A stretch of 64,000 bases of DNA from NCBI RefSeq assembly GCF_039521365.1, contig NZ_BAAACF010000012.1, positions 124,001 to 188,000 on the forward strand. The letters run 5' to 3'. The position numbers were made by a program, and so were the translations under genes. Positions 17,059 through 27,993 of this stretch are shown one piece after another. Origin of the DNA: Clostridium_AW malenominatum. GTDB taxonomy: Bacteria; Bacillota; Clostridia; Clostridiales; Clostridiaceae. The number at the start of each line of letters is the position of its first letter. Position 1 is the stretch's first letter. The notes beneath the pieces were generated by a model that saw nothing but the letters and a program-made list of their open reading frames with translations, was not told where the DNA came from and did no database searches.

Positions 17059-17810
17059 TACTTTTCAGCCTCTCTATACATGTGTGTAAAGCTCTTGTCG
17101 TAAAGTAAGCTTTTTGAGTAATCAGAGCTTATAAAATCCCCTACAAGTATTTGAGCACACTTAGTAATATTAGCTTCTTTAACTTTTTCCGCTATATCAT
17201 CTAAGGTGCCTATTATAACTCTTTCATCTTCCCAGGTAGCTCTTTCCACTACCGCTATAGGAACATTTTTTCCATAGCCACGTCTAAGTTTTTCTACTAC
17301 TTTATCAATCATGCTGATGGATAAAAATATTGCCATAGAAGCTCCGATGCTGGCAAGTTTCTCTAAGCTTTCTCTCTCTGGTACTGGAGTTCTTCCTTCT
17401 ACCCTTGTAAGAATTAGAGTTTGAGTTACGTCTGGCAAAGTAAATTCCTTATTTATTGCCGCTGCTGCTGCAAAGCAAGAACTTACTCCTGGAACCACTT
17501 TATACTCTATATTAAGCTTATCTAATTCATCCATCTGTTCTTTTATAGCACCATACATGGATGGATCACCGGTGTGTAATCTTACAACGGTTTTCCCTTT
17601 GCCTACCTCTTCTTTCATCACCTCTATAACCTGTTCTAAGGTCATGGATGCTGAATTATGAGCAATTACCCCTTCCTTGCAAAAATCTAAATGCTCCTTA
17701 GCAACTAGGGATCCTGCATATATAACTACATCTGTTTCTGATAATATTTTTCTACCTTTTACAGTTATTAAATCCACATCTCCTGGACCTGCTCCAATAA
17801 AATATACCAT
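17058..17810 (-). CDS. cbiF: Cobalt-precorrin-4 C11-methyltransferase
   Basis: CbiF adds the C11 methyl group. The 250-residue protein opens MVYFIGAGPGDVDLITVKG and contains VRLHTGDPSMYGAIKEQMD, VVPGVSSCFAAAAAI and IFLSISMIDKVVEKL, all normal for the family. A GTG at 17828 overlapping the cbiL stop is possible, but ATG at 17810 has AAAGGAAG in front and gives the usual N-terminus. It follows cbiL closely. Confidence 0.94.
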   Translation of the reverse strand: MVYFIGAGPGDVDLITVKGRKILSETDVVIYAGSLVAKEHLDFCKEGVIAHNSASMTLEQVIEVMKEEVGKGKTVVRLHTGDPSMYGAIKEQMDELDKLNIEYKVVPGVSSCFAAAAAINKEFTLPDVTQTLILTRVEGRTPVPERESLEKLASIGASMAIFLSISMIDKVVEKLRRGYGKNVPIAVVERATWEDERVIIGTLDDIAEKVKEANITKCAQILVGDFISSDYSKSLLYDKSFTHMYREAEK

Positions 17811-17827
17811 TATTCTTCTTCCTTTCA

Positions 17828-18496
17828 CTACTCTTTGTGAGCTATTATTAAAGACATATAATCCTTATTCTCTATAATTTCTTGTCTATTTCGGAGTATT
17901 TGTTGTCCTTCTCTATAGGCTCTTCTTACACAAACATATTCATAACCTTTTTCCTCTAGGAAATCAACAACCTTTTCTTCGTTATTATATAATTTCATAA
18001 TAACTAAAAACTTTTCATCCTTAACCGCATCTAATCTAGTAGATGGAAGTATTAGTAGTGGTTCATCTCCTATAACTAATATTTCCCCAGCTAAACTTGC
18101 TGATGCACAAAAGGAAGTTATTCCAGGTACTGTTTCTACTTCGTATCCTTGCTCATTTATATATTTTAACAGGTAAATATATGTACTATAAACAAATGGA
18201 TCTCCTATAGTTAGGAAAATTACATTTTTTCCTTCATGCAGTTTTTCCTCTATAGTTTTAAAAGCTTCAAAGACCTTTTCTTCTTTATCTGGAGTTCCCA
18301 TGGGGAAATGCTTAACAATTACTTCTGCATCCTCACTTATAAAGTTTTTTGCTGCATCTAAGGCTATGCTATTTCCTCCGTCCTTCATTGGGGAAGGTGC
18401 TACTACCACTTCTACTCCCTCTAATAATCTTATTGCTTTAAGGGTTAATAATTCTTCACTTCCTGGTCCAACGCCTATTCCATATAATTTAGCCAT
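17828..18496 (-). CDS. cbiL: Cobalt-precorrin-2 C20-methyltransferase
   Basis: CbiL performs the first methylation of the cobalt-factor II route, at C20. The 222-residue protein has LYGIGVGPGSEELLTLKA, VVAPSPMKDGGNSIALDAAK, LTIGDPFVYSTYIYLLKYI and TVPGITSFCASASLAGEIL. Its start overlaps the cbiET stop by 8 bp. All signature motifs are intact. Confidence 0.95.
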   Translation of the reverse strand: MAKLYGIGVGPGSEELLTLKAIRLLEGVEVVVAPSPMKDGGNSIALDAAKNFISEDAEVIVKHFPMGTPDKEEKVFEAFKTIEEKLHEGKNVIFLTIGDPFVYSTYIYLLKYINEQGYEVETVPGITSFCASASLAGEILVIGDEPLLILPSTRLDAVKDEKFLVIMKLYNNEEKVVDFLEEKGYEYVCVRRAYREGQQILRNRQEIIENKDYMSLIIAHKE

Positions 18497-19676
18497 GTTT
18501 TCTTTCTCCTTCTATAATAAATATTGGGTTGTTTCCCATTAACATATAAGTCTGACCTTTGGTTTTACTTACAGATACTTGAGTGCATTTAACTTTGTAG
18601 CCTAGCTCCATTAATGTATTCATAGCTACATAAAGATTATTGATAGTTATAAAGTTTAAAACTACCTTTCCGTCCTCAGTAAGCATGCTACAGTATTTTT
18701 TAATTAAATCCTCAAGATTTCCACCGCTGCCCCCTATGAATATGCTATTAAAGGTTCCTGTAATCTCCGCCTCTAAAGCTTCACCCTCAATAACTTTTAA
18801 GTTATGTGCATTAAATTTTTCTATGTTTTTATATATTACCTCTAGAGCATCGCTATCTTTTTCGAGAGCTACAACCTCTCCTAAGCTGCATATTTTTGCT
18901 GCTTGAATGCTTATGGAGCCTGTACCAGCCCCTACGTCTAAAACCCTAGAATCCTTAGATAAATTCATCTTAGCAACACTTAAAATTCTTATTTCTTCTT
19001 TAGTCATAGGGCAGTTTCCTCTTATAAATTCCTCATCACTTATAAAAGTCAATTTATCTTCCTCAGGAGCAAATTCTTCATTTTCTACAGCAATTATGCA
19101 AAGGTTTGAAAAGTTTTTATCCTTAAAATCCTTAGCATACCCTATCTCTATCCTCTCATTTTCATAGGATAGATTTTCTCCCACATATATTTTAGGGTTC
19201 AAACCCTGATTAACTAATCCCTCTGCTAAACTTTTGGGAGAATTTTTGCTATCTGTAAGCCAAATGGATAATTTATTTTCTTTAACCTTTTTGAGAAAAT
19301 CCTCTCCTCTTCCGTGAAGGCTTCCCAAATATGATCCCTGCCAGCTTTTATTAAGCTTTTCCATTAAATATTGAAAGGAGGAAATTCCCGTTATAACTTG
19401 AATTTCACCTTCATAGTTATTTTTTATATATTCTGTTATACCAAAATACAGAGGATCTCCTGAAGCCACTATTGAAATGTTTCTACCTTTATTTTTGTTT
19501 AATTCATCAATAACTTCGCTTATTTTATTTACTTTTATCTTTTGGGTATCTATAAAGTCCACGCTATCCATGGCCCTTCCAAATCCTAATATTATATCTG
19601 CTTTTTCTAAGGTTTCTAAAGCTTTAGGCAAAATATAATCCCTATGCCCTGGACCAATTCCAACTATATAAACCAA
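18489..19676 (-). CDS. cbiET: Fused cobalt-precorrin-7 C5- and precorrin-6B C15-methyltransferase (decarboxylating)
   Basis: A 395-residue two-domain protein. Residues 1 to about 200 are CbiE (VYIVGIGPGHRDYI, VASGDPLYFGITEYI, VITGISSFQYLMEKL). From about 205 the CbiT domain follows, with EEIRILSVAKMNLSKDSRVLDVGAGTG as class I SAM-binding motif and FIGGSGGNLEDLI. It methylates C5 and C15 and removes the acetate carboxyl at C12. The fused state equals CobL of aerobic bacteria. It follows cbiD after 28 bp. Confidence 0.95.
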   Translation of the reverse strand: MVYIVGIGPGHRDYILPKALETLEKADIILGFGRAMDSVDFIDTQKIKVNKISEVIDELNKNKGRNISIVASGDPLYFGITEYIKNNYEGEIQVITGISSFQYLMEKLNKSWQGSYLGSLHGRGEDFLKKVKENKLSIWLTDSKNSPKSLAEGLVNQGLNPKIYVGENLSYENERIEIGYAKDFKDKNFSNLCIIAVENEEFAPEEDKLTFISDEEFIRGNCPMTKEEIRILSVAKMNLSKDSRVLDVGAGTGSISIQAAKICSLGEVVALEKDSDALEVIYKNIEKFNAHNLKVIEGEALEAEITGTFNSIFIGGSGGNLEDLIKKYCSMLTEDGKVVLNFITINNLYVAMNTLMELGYKVKCTQVSVSKTKGQTYMLMGNNPIFIIEGERKHG

Positions 19677-19704
19677 ATTCTCACCATCCTTTCAGTTAAT
19701 AGTT

Positions 19705-20787
19705 TTATACTAAGCTTTCATCTGCATATAAGTTCTTTTCCATAGAAAACATAACAATTTTAGGGCTAATTTCATTGTAGGTATATATTTCAACCCTCTT
19801 TTTTATCTTTTCTGCAATTCTCTTATAAAGTTTTTCATAACCGTTCCCTAAAAGCTTTATAGCTCCTTCTGTGGTTTTTTCATTATAAACTCTTTCTATT
19901 AATTGTTGAGGGTATCCCATTAAGGCAAGCTCTAAGGCTATAACTTCAAGTCTCACATCGCAAACTCTACTATGGGTGTTAAAGCATCCTGCAGCTATTT
20001 TGCAAAGCTTTCCTATGTGACCCACTATATACACATCTTTAATTTTGTTTTCCATACAACAGTTTAAAGCAAAGCCAATGTAATTAGATACAACCACCAT
20101 TTTGTCCTGATCTAATCCTAGTTTAATCCCTGCTTTTTCTCCAATATTTCCAAAAACTAAGATTAATTCGTTATGACCCTTTGCCACTTTTTGATTTATT
20201 TCAATTCTTATGGATTCTTTTAAGGCATCCTCTGACATAGGCATTACTATACCTGATGTTCCAAGGATAGAAATTCCGCCAATTATATTTAGTCTTGGGT
20301 TAAAGGTTTTTTTAGCTACTTCTTCTCCCTTAGGAACAAAGATTGTAACCTCTACTCCTCTGCCTTCTCCTAAAGCTTCCTTAACTTCCTTTTCTATCAT
20401 AGTTCTAGGTACAGGATTTATAGCCCACTCTCCTTTAGGAACATAAAGGCCCTCACCCATAACCTTCCCTACTCCTAATCCGCCTTTTAAGGAATATCCA
20501 GCATCTCTTCTTTCAACTCTAGCCCAAATTTCTAATCCATGAGTAGCGTCTGGGTCATCTCCTCCATCTTTTATAATGGAACACTCTACAAAATCTTCCC
20601 CTCTTTTTACTTCATTGATTGGAAGGTTTAACCTTACTCCCTTTGGAGTATCAATGCTTATTTCCTTTAAATCTTCCTTAGAATATAGCATAATCGTCCC
20701 CGCCTTTGCAGCAGCCGCTGCGCAAGAACCCGTAGTGTATCCACATCTAAGTTTTTTTCCATCCACATTTACATACATATCAAGCAT
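19705..20787 (-). CDS. cbiD: Cobalt-precorrin-5B C1-methyltransferase
   Basis: CbiD methylates C1 in the anaerobic pathway and is unrelated to the other methylases. The 360-residue protein has [17 protein letters not shown] at residues 14-30, [16 protein letters not shown] and the glycine-rich [32 protein letters not shown] lies before ATG 20787; a second ATG three codons on is possible. It follows cbiC by 12 bp. Confidence 0.96.
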   Translation of the reverse strand: MLDMYVNVDGKKLRCGYTTGSCAAAAAKAGTIMLYSKEDLKEISIDTPKGVRLNLPINEVKRGEDFVECSIIKDGGDDPDATHGLEIWARVERRDAGYSLKGGLGVGKVMGEGLYVPKGEWAINPVPRTMIEKEVKEALGEGRGVEVTIFVPKGEEVAKKTFNPRLNIIGGISILGTSGIVMPMSEDALKESIRIEINQKVAKGHNELILVFGNIGEKAGIKLGLDQDKMVVVSNYIGFALNCCMENKIKDVYIVGHIGKLCKIAAGCFNTHSRVCDVRLEVIALELALMGYPQQLIERVYNEKTTEGAIKLLGNGYEKLYKRIAEKIKKRVEIYTYNEISPKIVMFSMEKNLYADESLV

Positions 20788-20799
20788 TTAATCACCTGC

Positions 20800-21432
20800 T
20801 TATTCTCTATCTACTACCATATACATTAGTGCATTTACTATAGCCGCCGCTACATTACTTCCGCCTTTTCTTCCTCTAATTGTAACTATAGGAATTTGTA
20901 ATCTCTTTTCAGCCTCTTCTTTGGATTCTGCTGCTCCAACAAAACCAACTGGCGCTCCTACTACAAACTTAGGGCTGGCTTTTCCTTCTGCAGTAAGTTC
21001 CATAAGCTTGTACAGTGCTGTAGGGGCGTTTCCAAAAACAAAAAACTCCACTCCATCTTCTACTGCCTTTTCAACTCCAGCCATGGAACGAGTAATTCCT
21101 CTTTCCTTAGCTATTTTTGCTACTTCTTCATTGGAAACATAACATTCTACACTGCAATTTAACTTTTTTAAGGCCATTTTGTTTATTCCTGACTTTGCCA
21201 TGTTTGTATCAGTGTATATTTTAACTCCGCCTTTCAAAAGCTCTTTAGCCGCGTCTATTGATCCTTCTCTTATATAAACAATATTTTTATAATCGAAATC
21301 TCCTGTAGTGTGTATTGTTCTTTTAACAATTTTTAATTCTTCTTCTGTAAAATTATGCTCTCCCATTTCTTCGCCTATAATCACAAAACTTCTATCTTCT
21401 ATTTCCATGGGTTTTTTTATGTATTCCATCAT
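20800..21432 (-). CDS. cbiC: Cobalt-precorrin-8 methylmutase
   Basis: CbiC moves a methyl group from C11 to C12 to form cobyrinate. The 210-residue protein has TIHTTGDFDYKNIVYI (catalytic histidine region), IYTDTNMAKSGINK, EFFVFGNAPTALYKLMEL and VVGAPVGFVGAAESKE. The start overlaps the cbiA stop by 4 bp (ATGA). All active-site motifs are intact. Confidence 0.96.
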   Translation of the reverse strand: MMEYIKKPMEIEDRSFVIIGEEMGEHNFTEEELKIVKRTIHTTGDFDYKNIVYIREGSIDAAKELLKGGVKIYTDTNMAKSGINKMALKKLNCSVECYVSNEEVAKIAKERGITRSMAGVEKAVEDGVEFFVFGNAPTALYKLMELTAEGKASPKFVVGAPVGFVGAAESKEEAEKRLQIPIVTIRGRKGGSNVAAAIVNALMYMVVDRE

Positions 21433-22736
21433 TTTTTATAACTCCTTTTTAATAGATTTTTTAAAAAATCCATATTTCCAAAGAAATGTACATGAGGATA
21501 AGCTCCTAGGGTATTGTTTTTTTCATATCCACAGTTCCATTCTTTTCTGCTTCCGTCATACATATCCTTAGTTAACTTGTATACCTTTTCTTCTGAGGAA
21601 GTAACACACGACTTATGAAACTCATGACAATTTATCTTTAATCCTTCATACTCTAAGGATGCATATCCAAAATTCTGAAGGGACTTAGTCATCACTGCCT
21701 TGCCACTGAAAAATCCTACAACTTCCCTTTCCATATTTCCATTATCTATAGATTGTGTAAGATACATAAGTCCTCCACATTCCGCATAGCAACCTAAACC
21801 ATCATTTAATCTATTTTTAATACTATTTAGCATAGTTTTATTTTCGCTTAACTCCTCTAGAAATACCTCTGGATATCCCCCTCCTAGATATAAAAAATCT
21901 ATACACTCTGGAAGTTCCCTATCATTAAGAGGACTAAAATAAACTATTTCCCCAGCTTCTCCTAGTAGATCTAAATTTTCTCTATAGTAAAAGCTAAAGG
22001 CTTTATCCATGGGTACACCAATTTTAATTTTCATATTATCTAAATGAAAATTATCTTCATATTTAGGAGTTTCTTTAAAATATTTTAAAAGTTCTTCTAT
22101 TTCCACATTCTTTAATATATACTCACTGCATAAATTAATTTTTTCTTCCAAATCTTCTACTTCACTGCTTTGAATTAATCCTAAATGTCTGGATTTTATG
22201 CTCAGTCTTTCATCCTTTGGAATATATCCAAAGACCTTTATACCGCAGTTATATTCTATTGAAGCCTTTAAAAGTTTGTAGTAACTTTCGCTAATATTAT
22301 TAAGTATTACTCCACAAATATTAACTTTTCCAAAGTTTTTTAAACCTTCTATTTCAGCACAAAGAGTGGCCACCTGTGCCTTTGGTGATAATACTAAAAC
22401 CACTGGAAGATTTAAAACTTCTCCTACGTGAGCGGTGGAATATTTAGAATCAATACCCTTGCCATCATAAAGACCCATAACTCCTTCAATTACCCCTAAA
22501 TCCCCTTCTCCTCTAGAGTAGGAAGCTTTTACTCCTTCCTCTCCCATGAGAAATAAATCTAAGTTCCTTGAAGCCTTGCCAGCAATTCTACTTTGAAAAG
22601 CGGTGTCTATATAATCTGGCCCCACCTTGTATCCTTGTACATCAAAACCTTTTTTCATTAACGCTCTTATAAGTCCAAGGGTAGTGGTAGTTTTTCCACC
22701 ACCACTACTATTGGATGAAATAATAATGCTTTTCAT
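21429..22736 (-). CDS. cbiA: Cobyrinate a,c-diamide synthase
   Basis: CbiA amidates the a and c side chains using glutamine and ATP. The 435-residue protein has a dethiobiotin-synthetase-like N-domain with IISSNSSGGGKTTTTLGL and GVMGLYDG, and a C-terminal class I amidotransferase domain with GGGYPEVFLEELSENK, CYAECGGLMYLTQS (nucleophile Cys) and CHEFHKS. It follows hemL with a 10-bp gap, so the hem and cbi sections run together. Confidence 0.95.
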   Translation of the reverse strand: MKSIIISSNSSGGGKTTTTLGLIRALMKKGFDVQGYKVGPDYIDTAFQSRIAGKASRNLDLFLMGEEGVKASYSRGEGDLGVIEGVMGLYDGKGIDSKYSTAHVGEVLNLPVVLVLSPKAQVATLCAEIEGLKNFGKVNICGVILNNISESYYKLLKASIEYNCGIKVFGYIPKDERLSIKSRHLGLIQSSEVEDLEEKINLCSEYILKNVEIEELLKYFKETPKYEDNFHLDNMKIKIGVPMDKAFSFYYRENLDLLGEAGEIVYFSPLNDRELPECIDFLYLGGGYPEVFLEELSENKTMLNSIKNRLNDGLGCYAECGGLMYLTQSIDNGNMEREVVGFFSGKAVMTKSLQNFGYASLEYEGLKINCHEFHKSCVTSSEEKVYKLTKDMYDGSRKEWNCGYEKNNTLGAYPHVHFFGNMDFLKNLLKRSYKK

Positions 22737-22746
22737 AAGAGCACCT

Positions 22747-24015
22747 TTAAAACTTTCTCATTATACTTAAGAACTTTTCTATTTCTTCTTCACTATGCTT
22801 TGCTCCAATGAACATTGCTTCAAATTGAGATGGAGATATATACATTCCACCTTTAATCATGTGGTGAAAGAATCTGCCGTATAGGGCTGTATCACAAGTT
22901 TTAGCATCCTCGTAGTTATTTACAGCTTTTAATTCTGTAAAAAATGGCGTCATCATGGATCCACATCTATTAACCACAAGGGATATTCCTTTTTCTTTAG
23001 CTATTTCTTCCATACCTTTTTGAAGGGTATTTCCTAATTTGTCTATGTAATTATATATATTAAGATTATTATAAAGCTTAGTTAATGTAGCATAGCCTGC
23101 CGCCATTACCACTGGATTGCCAGACATAGTTCCCGCTTGGTAAACTGGTCCCATAGGAGATAGATTTTCCATTATCTCTCTCTTTCCACCATAAGCACCA
23201 CATGGAAGTCCCCCTCCCATGATTTTCGCATAAGTAGTTAAATCCGGCGCTACTTTGCAAAGGCTTTGAGCTCCTTTATAAGCAACTCTAAATCCAGTCA
23301 TTACTTCGTCAAAAATTAATAATGACCCGAACTCTGTACAAACCTCTCTAAGTCCTTTTAAGAACTCGGAAGTTCCAGGAATAACTCCCATGTTTCCTGC
23401 CACAGGCTCCACTATTACTCCCGCTATGTCTTCACCATATTTTCTAAATAACTCTCTAACGCTTTCTATATTGTTGTACTCTGCTATTAAAGTATTTTCA
23501 ATGCTACTCTTTGGCACTCCTGGAGAACCTGGAATTCTTTCCGTTAAAACTCCTGATCCTGCTTCCACTAAAAATCCATCAAAGTGACCATGATAGCACC
23601 CTGCAAACTTTATGATTTTATCCTTTTTTGTATATCCTCTAGCAAGTTTTACTGCACTCATAGTAGCTTCTGTACCTGAGTTAACCATTCTTACCATATC
23701 TATATTATCTAAGGTATTTACCATGTGTCTTGCAAGGAGCAATTCACTTTCTGTTGGCGCTCCAAAGCTTAAGGCATTATCTACCATGGCCTTTATTGCT
23801 TTTACTACATCTTCATCGTTGTGCCCTAAAATCATTGGTCCCCAGGAACCTATGAAATCTATATAGTCATTGCCATCTTCGTCAAATATATGAGAGCCCT
23901 CACCCTTTTTTATAACAGGAGGATTTATAGTAACGTTTCTAAAAGCTCTAACAGGACTGTTAACTCCTCCTGGCATGTATTTTTTTAATTCCTCAAATAT
24001 CTCTAAGTTTCTCAA
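22747..24015 (-). CDS. hemL: Glutamate-1-semialdehyde 2,1-aminomutase
   Basis: HemL converts glutamate semialdehyde to 5-aminolevulinate with pyridoxal phosphate. The 422-residue protein has [57 protein letters not shown] and the PLP lysine in [17 protein letters not shown]. Together with hemA, hemB and hemC it gives the cobalamin operon its own supply of uroporphyrinogen III. Length is standard. Confidence 0.96.
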   Translation of the reverse strand: MRNLEIFEELKKYMPGGVNSPVRAFRNVTINPPVIKKGEGSHIFDEDGNDYIDFIGSWGPMILGHNDEDVVKAIKAMVDNALSFGAPTESELLLARHMVNTLDNIDMVRMVNSGTEATMSAVKLARGYTKKDKIIKFAGCYHGHFDGFLVEAGSGVLTERIPGSPGVPKSSIENTLIAEYNNIESVRELFRKYGEDIAGVIVEPVAGNMGVIPGTSEFLKGLREVCTEFGSLLIFDEVMTGFRVAYKGAQSLCKVAPDLTTYAKIMGGGLPCGAYGGKREIMENLSPMGPVYQAGTMSGNPVVMAAGYATLTKLYNNLNIYNYIDKLGNTLQKGMEEIAKEKGISLVVNRCGSMMTPFFTELKAVNNYEDAKTCDTALYGRFFHHMIKGGMYISPSQFEAMFIGAKHSEEEIEKFLSIMRKF

Positions 24016-24027
24016 AGTCTTTCCCTC

Positions 24028-24993
24028 CTATTCTCTTACCCATTTAGCTGCCTCTAAGGCATAATATGTTATTATCATATCTGCTCCTGCTCTTTTCATT
24101 GATAAAAGCATTTCTAAGGCTATTCTTTTTTCGTCTATAAGTCCCGCCTTTGCCCCTGCCTTTACCATGGCATATTCACCGCTAACGCTATAGGCTGCTA
24201 TTGGCATATTAGTTTTATCCTTTGCCCATCTTATTACATCTAAATAGGATAGAGCAGGCTTAACCATTATAATATCTGCGCCTTCCATAATGTCACTTTC
24301 TATTTCAACCATGGCTTCTCTAATATTTCCTGGATCCATTTGATAGGTTTTTCTATCTCCAAATTGGGGAGCTGAATTAGCCGCTTCTCTAAAAGGACCA
24401 TAAAAAGCTGAACAATACTTTGCGCTATATGACATTATTGGAATATCGACATATCCATTTTTATCCAAAAGTTCTCTGATGGTTTTAACTCTTCCGTCCA
24501 TCATATCCGATGGTGCCACCATATCTGCCCCTGCTTTAACATGGGATAGGGCTATTCTTCCTAGGTAGTTTAAAGTTTCGTCATTATCTACATTTTCTCC
24601 ATGAATTATTCCACAGTGACCATGATCTGTGTATTCACACATACAAACATCGGTAATTACATAAATATCTTTTGAAAGTTCTTTAATTTTTCTTATAGCC
24701 TTTTGTATTATTCCATTATCACTATATCCTTGTGAGCCTATTTCATCCTTATGCTCTGGTATTCCAAAAAGTATAACTCCACGAACTCCACTTTCTTCTA
24801 CTTCCTTTACCACTTCATGAAGTCTATCAATAGAGTAATGATAATTATTTGGAAGAGAGGTTATTTCTTTTTTAATATTTTCCCCTTCCACCACAAATAT
24901 TGGATATATAAAATCATTAGGAGTCAAAACCGTCTCTCTCACCATGCTTCTAATAGCTTCATTGTTTCTCAATCTTCTATGTCTGTTAAACAT
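24028..24993 (-). CDS. hemB: Porphobilinogen synthase (delta-aminolevulinate dehydratase)
   Basis: HemB condenses two 5-aminolevulinates to porphobilinogen. At about 321 residues it has RHRRLRNN, the metal-binding cysteine region [14 protein letters not shown] (zinc type), [28 protein letters not shown] (Schiff-base lysine) and [16 protein letters not shown] at 24993 has AGAGGG upstream and is preferred to GTG at 24999; the start overlaps the previous gene by 8 bp. Confidence 0.96.
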   Translation of the reverse strand: MFNRHRRLRNNEAIRSMVRETVLTPNDFIYPIFVVEGENIKKEITSLPNNYHYSIDRLHEVVKEVEESGVRGVILFGIPEHKDEIGSQGYSDNGIIQKAIRKIKELSKDIYVITDVCMCEYTDHGHCGIIHGENVDNDETLNYLGRIALSHVKAGADMVAPSDMMDGRVKTIRELLDKNGYVDIPIMSYSAKYCSAFYGPFREAANSAPQFGDRKTYQMDPGNIREAMVEIESDIMEGADIIMVKPALSYLDVIRWAKDKTNMPIAAYSVSGEYAMVKAGAKAGLIDEKRIALEMLLSMKRAGADMIITYYALEAAKWVRE

Positions 24994-26461
24994 GAGCACA
25001 CCCTCTTTTTTCTAATAGTTTCTTAATTATTCCATCATTACAATATTCATCACACACTATGTGTTTTATACCATTTTTCTCTAATTCCTTTGAAGTTATT
25101 GGTCCTATGGCTATGCATTCTTTACTTTTTAATGCTTCTAGGCCTACCATTTCTATCATATTTCTCACAATGCTTGGGCTTGTAAGTAGCACTGTGTCTA
25201 CCCTATCAAATACTTCCCCTTCAGGTAAATCTCCCTTACATACTTCATAGGTTAATGCCTCATCAACCACTGCCTTTTCTTCTCTTAATGCTTTAACTAA
25301 ATATTCTCTTCCCTCAGCTGAACGTGGTACAAGTATTTTATCCCCTTCTTTTATGTGAGGTTTTAATTTGTTTACTAAATCTTCTCCTACAAATTCCTCT
25401 GCCATAATTTCAGCATTTATTCCTCTTTTTAATAAGGCTTTCTTAGTTGCTGGCCCTACCACTGCAAATTTACCCTTAATTTTTCTTATGTCATATTCCT
25501 TTTCTAGTAAATAATCAAAGAACATGTTAACTCCATTTACACTAGTTAATACTATAAAATCGTAAAGCTCTATTTTATCCACATAAGGATTTAAGTTTTC
25601 CTTTTTATCCAGGATTTTTATAGCATTAATTTCTGTGGTTTCCGCTCCTAAATCCCTTAATTTTTCTATTAATTCAAAAGCTTGCTCCTTTGAGCGAGTT
25701 ACGCAAATATTTTTTCCGAAAAGAGGCTTTCTTTCATACCAATTAAACTTATCATTAAATTGTACTACCTCTCCTACAAGGATTATACAAGGGGAGCCTA
25801 TTCCTGCCTCCATTGCCTTTTCTTTTATATCCTTTAAGTTTCCTATTACCTTCTTTTGAAGGGAAGTAGTACCTCTCATTATTATGGCGCAAGGTGTAAT
25901 TTCCTCCATGCCATTTTCTATAAGTCTGGAAGTTATTATATCCAAATTGTTAAAACCCATTAAAAATATTAAAGTTCCTCCAATGGTTGCTACTGCCTTC
26001 CAATCTATGTTTAACCTCTCTGCACTCATCCCTGTAAACACATGGAACCCTTGAGAAATAGCTCTATGAGTCACTGGAATTCCTGCATAATTTGGCACAG
26101 ATATGGCTGAGGTTATTCCTGGAATTACTTCAAATTCTATGTTCTCTTCTATAAGGGCTAATATCTCTTCTCCTCCACGACCAAATACAAAAGGATCTCC
26201 TCCCTTTATTCTTCCAACTATATGGCCCTTTTTACCAAGTTCTACTAGCATTTCATTTATTTCTTCCTGGGTTTTATAGTGGCATCCTGGTTCTTTTCCA
26301 CAATAATATATTTCACATTTTTCATTTAGATATTTCAATATGCCTGGAGATGCTAATCTATCGTACATTACTGCAGTACATTTTTTTAATTTATTTATAG
26401 CTTTAAGGGTAATTAACTCCTCATCTCCTGGTCCTGCTCCTATTAGGTATACTTTGCTCAT
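24986..26461 (-). CDS. cobA-hemD: Fused uroporphyrinogen-III C-methyltransferase and uroporphyrinogen-III synthase
   Basis: A 491-residue fusion. Residues 1 to about 245 are the SUMT domain: [57 protein letters not shown]. Residues about 250-490 are uroporphyrinogen-III synthase ([44 protein letters not shown]). One polypeptide closes the ring and methylates C2 and C7 to precorrin-2, channelling flux to siroheme and B12. This fusion is common in clostridia. Confidence 0.96.
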   Translation of the reverse strand: MSKVYLIGAGPGDEELITLKAINKLKKCTAVMYDRLASPGILKYLNEKCEIYYCGKEPGCHYKTQEEINEMLVELGKKGHIVGRIKGGDPFVFGRGGEEILALIEENIEFEVIPGITSAISVPNYAGIPVTHRAISQGFHVFTGMSAERLNIDWKAVATIGGTLIFLMGFNNLDIITSRLIENGMEEITPCAIIMRGTTSLQKKVIGNLKDIKEKAMEAGIGSPCIILVGEVVQFNDKFNWYERKPLFGKNICVTRSKEQAFELIEKLRDLGAETTEINAIKILDKKENLNPYVDKIELYDFIVLTSVNGVNMFFDYLLEKEYDIRKIKGKFAVVGPATKKALLKRGINAEIMAEEFVGEDLVNKLKPHIKEGDKILVPRSAEGREYLVKALREEKAVVDEALTYEVCKGDLPEGEVFDRVDTVLLTSPSIVRNMIEMVGLEALKSKECIAIGPITSKELEKNGIKHIVCDEYCNDGIIKKLLEKRGCAHV

Positions 26462-26472
26462 AGTTTACACTC

Positions 26473-27345
26473 CTAATCCATAGTAATTTTTTTAGCTAAA
26501 TTTTTTCCAAGGTTAATAAATTCTTCTCTTTTTCCTTCTATATCTTTTTTTATTATTCTTCCACCTATTTCATAAATTCCTACCATGTAAATCATGTCTC
26601 CATAGAGTTTTGCATGAGCACCTATGGTAGATTGACAATCGCCTTTAAGCTCTTTCATAAAGCTTCTTTCCGCTTCCACACAAATTCTTGTATCTGTATG
26701 GTCTAAGTGTTTTACATAATCAAAGGATCTAGCTCCTATTCTCGTTTCCACTCCTAAAGCACCCTGGCCTATGGCTGGAATCATCTGATTTATTTCAAAA
26801 TAATTAGCAACTACATCCTTCATATCCAATCTATTTAACCCTGCTGCTGCTAAAACTGTACCATTTAAACCTAATTCTTTTATTTTTCTTATTCTAGTTT
26901 GTACATTTCCTCTTATTGGAACTATTTCGATGTCTTCTCTTAAAAGCTTTAGCTGGGAAGCTCTTCTTCTACTACTAGTCCCAACCTTTGCCCCCTTAGG
27001 TAATTCCATAAAAGGAGTTCCGTCATTTGATATAAAAACATCTCTTACATCTTCTCTTTCAGGTACTGCTGCTATTTTTAGTTCTTCATGTAATTCATAA
27101 GGCATGTCTTTCATGCTATGCACCGCAATATGAGCTTTATCTTCCAAAAGAGCCGCTTCTATTTCCTTTATAAAAAGGCCCTTCCCTCCAATTTTATCTA
27201 AGGTTCTATCTAAAATTTTATCTCCTAAGGTTTCTATTAATAATTTTTCACACTCTACTTCATGTCTATTTTTTATACCTTCAATCACCATGTCCGTTTG
27301 AGTTTGAGCTAAAATACTTTTCCTAGTGGCTAAAATCAATTTCAA
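26473..27345 (-). CDS. hemC: Hydroxymethylbilane synthase
   Basis: HemC polymerises four porphobilinogens into hydroxymethylbilane. The 290-residue protein has ATRKSILAQTQTDMV, HSMKDMPYEL (catalytic Asp region), VGTSSRRRASQL, IRGNVQTRIRKI and the dipyrromethane cofactor cysteine in the GDCQSTIGAHA loop. It abuts the precorrin-2 dehydrogenase gene with no gap. Confidence 0.96.
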   Translation of the reverse strand: MKLILATRKSILAQTQTDMVIEGIKNRHEVECEKLLIETLGDKILDRTLDKIGGKGLFIKEIEAALLEDKAHIAVHSMKDMPYELHEELKIAAVPEREDVRDVFISNDGTPFMELPKGAKVGTSSRRRASQLKLLREDIEIVPIRGNVQTRIRKIKELGLNGTVLAAAGLNRLDMKDVVANYFEINQMIPAIGQGALGVETRIGARSFDYVKHLDHTDTRICVEAERSFMKELKGDCQSTIGAHAKLYGDMIYMVGIYEIGGRIIKKDIEGKREEFINLGKNLAKKITMD

Positions 27346-27993
27346 TTAAATCTCTCCTCCATAAAACATTTTTAAAACTATATTATGGCTACCTTTTTCA
27401 AAAAAGAAATAAAAATCATCAGTATTTATAAAATTTAATATTTCTTCTTTTAAAGGATTTCCTTTTAATCTATTTCTTAATTTAGAGCAATAATCCACGA
27501 ATCCATCATAATCCTTTGCTATATTAATTAGCTTATTGGCTAAATAAATAGAGGTTTTTGGACTACCCTCCTTAATATTTAAAGAAAGGTTAATAGCCCT
27601 ACTACTCCTTTGGCAAGGAACCACAAACATTCCTTCTTTAAAATCCGTACCATCTAAGTATAACTTATACTGTTTTTCGCAGTGGAGTTTTATTTCTTCC
27701 CTTACCTTATGATCTTCTAAAACTATTACGATTAAATGGTAGGGCACTATAAACTCCTCTTTGTATTCATCCTTTATAAAGCTTAAGTTTTCTTTAGGTA
27801 AAGAGCTAAACAAGGGGGAAAATTCCTTTGACAATACCGTAACCATAGCTCCATTTTTCAAAAAACTTTTTGTCTTTATAAATCCAGCTCTTCCACCGCC
27901 AATGATAAGTACCTTTATCTTATTAGATAGTAAAGAAATACTAGTGTAATTTATTTGGTGTTGTAAAAAATTCTCTCTATTATGTTCAGGCAT
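27346..27993 (-). CDS. Precorrin-2 dehydrogenase-like protein (siroheme synthase N-domain type)
   Basis: A 215-residue protein with NAD-binding [18 protein letters not shown] at about residues 28-45, similar to the dehydrogenase part of Met8/CysG/SirC. It would oxidise precorrin-2 to sirohydrochlorin, the substrate of CbiK. An N-terminal extension of about 25 residues precedes the motif. The ATG at 27993 lies inside the hemA 3' end, a 43-bp overlap; no clearly better start was found. Whether it retains chelatase activity cannot be judged. Confidence 0.85.
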   Translation of the reverse strand: MPEHNRENFLQHQINYTSISLLSNKIKVLIIGGGRAGFIKTKSFLKNGAMVTVLSKEFSPLFSSLPKENLSFIKDEYKEEFIVPYHLIVIVLEDHKVREEIKLHCEKQYKLYLDGTDFKEGMFVVPCQRSSRAINLSLNIKEGSPKTSIYLANKLINIAKDYDGFVDYCSKLRNRLKGNPLKEEILNFINTDDFYFFFEKGSHNIVLKMFYGGEI